Below, piece by piece: positions 6,614 to 7,582 of a stretch of DNA of 7,582 nt. Made by a program: the position numbers and the translations under genes. How positions within the stretch are numbered: the first letter of the stretch is position 1; each line of letters starts with the position of its first letter. Under the pieces are notes generated by a model that saw only the letters and a list, made by a program, of their open reading frames with translations, had not been told where the DNA came from and made no database searches. Source of the DNA: an uncultured Ignavibacteriales bacterium (GTDB taxonomy: Bacteria > Bacteroidota > Ignavibacteria > Ignavibacteriales > Ignavibacteriaceae); the NCBI GenBank assembly GCA_913053915.1, contig CAJXGP010000081.1, positions 1 through 7,582 of the forward strand, written 5' to 3'.

Positions 6614-6955
6614 TTAAATAGCCGATTCACCTCTTTCACCGGTGCTTATTCTAACGGCATCATCTACTGTGCTGATATATATTTTACCATCACCCCGTAA
6701 ACCTGTATGAGCTGCTGTTTTAATAGCGTCCACAATTTTTTCCACCAAAGAATCTTTACAAAAAATCTCAATTTTTGCATGGGGTATATAATCAACTAAG
6801 TCTTCCACAATTCTGTGCGGTTCATTTTTTGCTTTAGTACGCCCGAATCCTCTAATATCCAAAACACTAATTCCTGTTAGATCTTTAATTTTATGAAGCG
6901 CTAACTTAACCTTACTGAGTTGATGTGGTTTTATATACGTAGTTATATATTTCAT
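6614..6955 (-). CDS. P-II-like signalling protein linked to metal RND efflux (divergent T-loop)
   Basis: A complete 113-residue protein that aligns along its full length with GlnB/GlnK: M-K-Y-I-T-T-Y-I-K-P at the start, R-G-F-G-R39 before the T-loop, K-I-E-I in the middle, the nucleotide-binding loop T84-G-L-R-G-D-G-K91 and the C-loop V-R102-I-S-T-G-E. Key regulatory residues differ from GlnB. The uridylylated Tyr51 position is D52, Tyr46 is H47, and the 2-oxoglutarate/Mg contacts Gln39 and Lys58 are T40 and H59. Arg103 of the ATP site is S104. By inference it forms a trimer that binds ATP/ADP but is not uridylylated and may not sense 2-oxoglutarate. A distinct P-II subgroup (called PII-NG in the literature, as I recall) is known next to heavy-metal RND pumps, and the neighbour here is such a pump. 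It is therefore better named P-II-like than glnB or glnK. The ATG start is fixed by a strong AGAGGA (6962-6967), six bases upstream. Confidence 0.9.
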   Translation of the reverse strand: MKYITTYIKPHQLSKVKLALHKIKDLTGISVLDIRGFGRTKAKNEPHRIVEDLVDYIPHAKIEIFCKDSLVEKIVDAIKTAAHTGLRGDGKIYISTVDDAVRISTGERGESAI

Positions 6956-6961
6956 TTTTAT

Positions 6962-6967
6962 TCCTCT
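6962..6967 (-). promoter_or_regulatory. Ribosome binding site of the P-II-like gene
   Basis: On the minus strand AGAGGA lies six bases before the ATG. It is one of the two strongest ribosome sites in the window (with the transposase's) and lies directly after the pump gene's terminator, which suggests efficient translation of whatever transcript reaches this gene. Confidence 0.65.
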
Positions 6968-6978
6968 TTTATTTTAAT

Positions 6979-7004
6979 AAAAAAAGGCAGCAAGCGCTGC
7001 TGCC
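6979..7004 (-). terminator. Rho-independent terminator between RND pump and P-II-like gene
   Basis: On the minus strand the stem GGCAGCA/TGCTGCC (7 bp, GC-rich; plus-strand 6986-6992 and 6998-7004) closes a 5-base loop and is followed directly by seven T residues (6985-6979) and more AT. It begins seven bases after the pump's stop codon. Only 23 bases separate the T-tract from the P-II-like ATG, and these include its ribosome site, so a separate promoter hardly fits. Partial read-through is the simplest way to express the P-II-like gene. Confidence 0.85.
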
Positions 7005-7010
7005 CGTAAA

Positions 7011-7582
7011 TTAATTTTGATTCTCTTTTTCTACATCAATTGCAAACCATTTGTAAAGTGCCGGTAATACAAGTAAAGTTAAGATTGTTGAAGTAACCAA
7101 TCCACCGACAACTACTGTTGCAAGGGGTCTTTGAACTTCACTGCCGATGCCTGTTGAAAATAAAAGCGGTATCATTCCAAGGGCTGCAGCCAGGGCAGTC
7201 ATCAGTACAGGGCGCAACCTTAAGCTGGCACCTTTAATTGAAGCTTCATCTACCGGCAAGCCTTCTTTCATCAGTTGGTTCATATATGTAACCAACACTA
7301 TTCCGTTAAGTAATGCGATACCGAACAGTGCTATAAATCCAACAGAAGCCGGAACAGAGAGGTTTTGCCCCGTTAACCATAATCCAACAATTCCACCAAC
7401 CAATGCCAGAGGTAAATTCAATAATATCAGGATTGAGTTCTTTATTGAATTAAAACTCATGAATAAAAGTAAGAATATCAGCAGCAGAGTAGCCGGTATC
7501 ACAATCGCAAATCTTTCATTTGCTTCCTGCTGAAGCCGGAACTGACCACCCCATGTAACAAAGTATCCCGGCGGTAATTCAA
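7011..7582 (-). CDS. Heavy-metal RND efflux pump, CzcA/CusA family, C-terminal part
   Basis: The frame is open to the right edge, so the start lies outside; 189 residues are visible. They begin in the second periplasmic loop with L-P-P-G-Y-F-V-T-W-G-G-Q-F, a hallmark of the CzcA/CusA family, and contain the last five membrane helices (TM8-TM12). TM8 is around I-P-A-T-L-L-L-I-F-L-L-L-F, TM9 around L-P-L-A-L-V-G-G-I-V-G. TM10 is G-F-I-A-L-F-G-I-A-L-L-N-G-I-V-L-V. Then comes R-L-R-P-V-L-M-T-A-L, TM11 A-A-A-L-G-M-I-P-L-L, the E-V-Q-R-P-L-A-T-V-V-V-G-G-L motif and TM12 ending V-L-P-A-L-Y. The protein is the inner-membrane proton-driven component of a tripartite CBA exporter. In TM10 the family's Cu/Ag members have Glu-Phe-Gly where this one has Leu-Asn-Gly, which favours a CzcA-like (divalent metal) type; this is weak evidence from memory. 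Membrane-fusion and outer-membrane partners would be expected to the right. A terminator follows the stop codon, then the P-II-like gene. Confidence 0.93.
   Translation of the reverse strand, partial: ELPPGYFVTWGGQFRLQQEANERFAIVIPATLLLIFLLLFMSFNSIKNSILILLNLPLALVGGIVGLWLTGQNLSVPASVGFIALFGIALLNGIVLVTYMNQLMKEGLPVDEASIKGASLRLRPVLMTALAAALGMIPLLFSTGIGSEVQRPLATVVVGGLVTSTILTLLVLPALYKWFAIDVEKENQN

Noticed and set aside
7147..7533. A 128-codon frame on the plus strand
   Set aside because: It is antisense to the highly conserved CzcA/CusA membrane region and has no family resemblance.
1..7582. A CRISPR array, toxin-antitoxin pair, defence island or new biosynthetic cluster
   Set aside because: No regularly spaced repeats are present, and the genes belong to recognisable, mostly unlinked families on alternating strands.

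Overview
The window is AT-rich (about 30% GC by eye) bacterial chromosome. Gene content fits the Bacteroidota/Ignavibacteriota/Chlorobiota (FCB) group: a CNHC-type thioredoxin-fold protein, a secreted Sel1-repeat protein with an Ala-Gln-Asp signal-peptide end, and a P-II-like protein beside a heavy-metal RND pump. The placement is an inference from gene style; no rRNA or tRNA is present to confirm it.

Layout: (1) 3-731 (+) is the 3' part of a DUF2461/TIGR02453-like gene whose start lies left of the window. (2) 824-1372 (-) is a thioredoxin/redoxin-family protein, convergent with gene 1 and divergent from gene 3. (3) 1567-2982 (+) is a cytoplasmic-looking M14 zinc carboxypeptidase with a long extra C-terminal region. 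(4) 2983-3233 is a convergent spacer with a tandem direct repeat and a long AT hairpin. (5) 3234-4811 (-) encodes an exported Sel1-repeat protein. (6) 5012-6192 is an insertion sequence with matching terminal inverted repeats and one full-length DDE transposase (IS4/IS701-like). (7) 6396-6588 is a compact hairpin cluster bounded by its own 17-bp inverted repeat. (8) 6614-6955 (-) is a P-II-like regulator. (9) 7011-7582 (-) is the C-terminal end of a CzcA/CusA-type RND pump that continues off the right edge.

Genes 8 and 9 form the only clear functional unit. The pump gene ends, a strong rho-independent terminator follows at once, and the P-II-like gene starts 55 bases after the pump's stop codon. 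The P-II protein keeps the nucleotide-binding loop but lacks the uridylylated tyrosine and the 2-oxoglutarate-contacting residues of GlnB. It therefore probably senses adenine nucleotides for the pump rather than nitrogen status. The other genes look like unlinked housekeeping or accessory genes on alternating strands.

I found no wholly new multi-gene system. The points most worth a second look are the divergent P-II/RND pair with its internal terminator, a transposase in which the expected catalytic Glu is Gly, and the 193-bp palindrome cluster downstream of the P-II gene.
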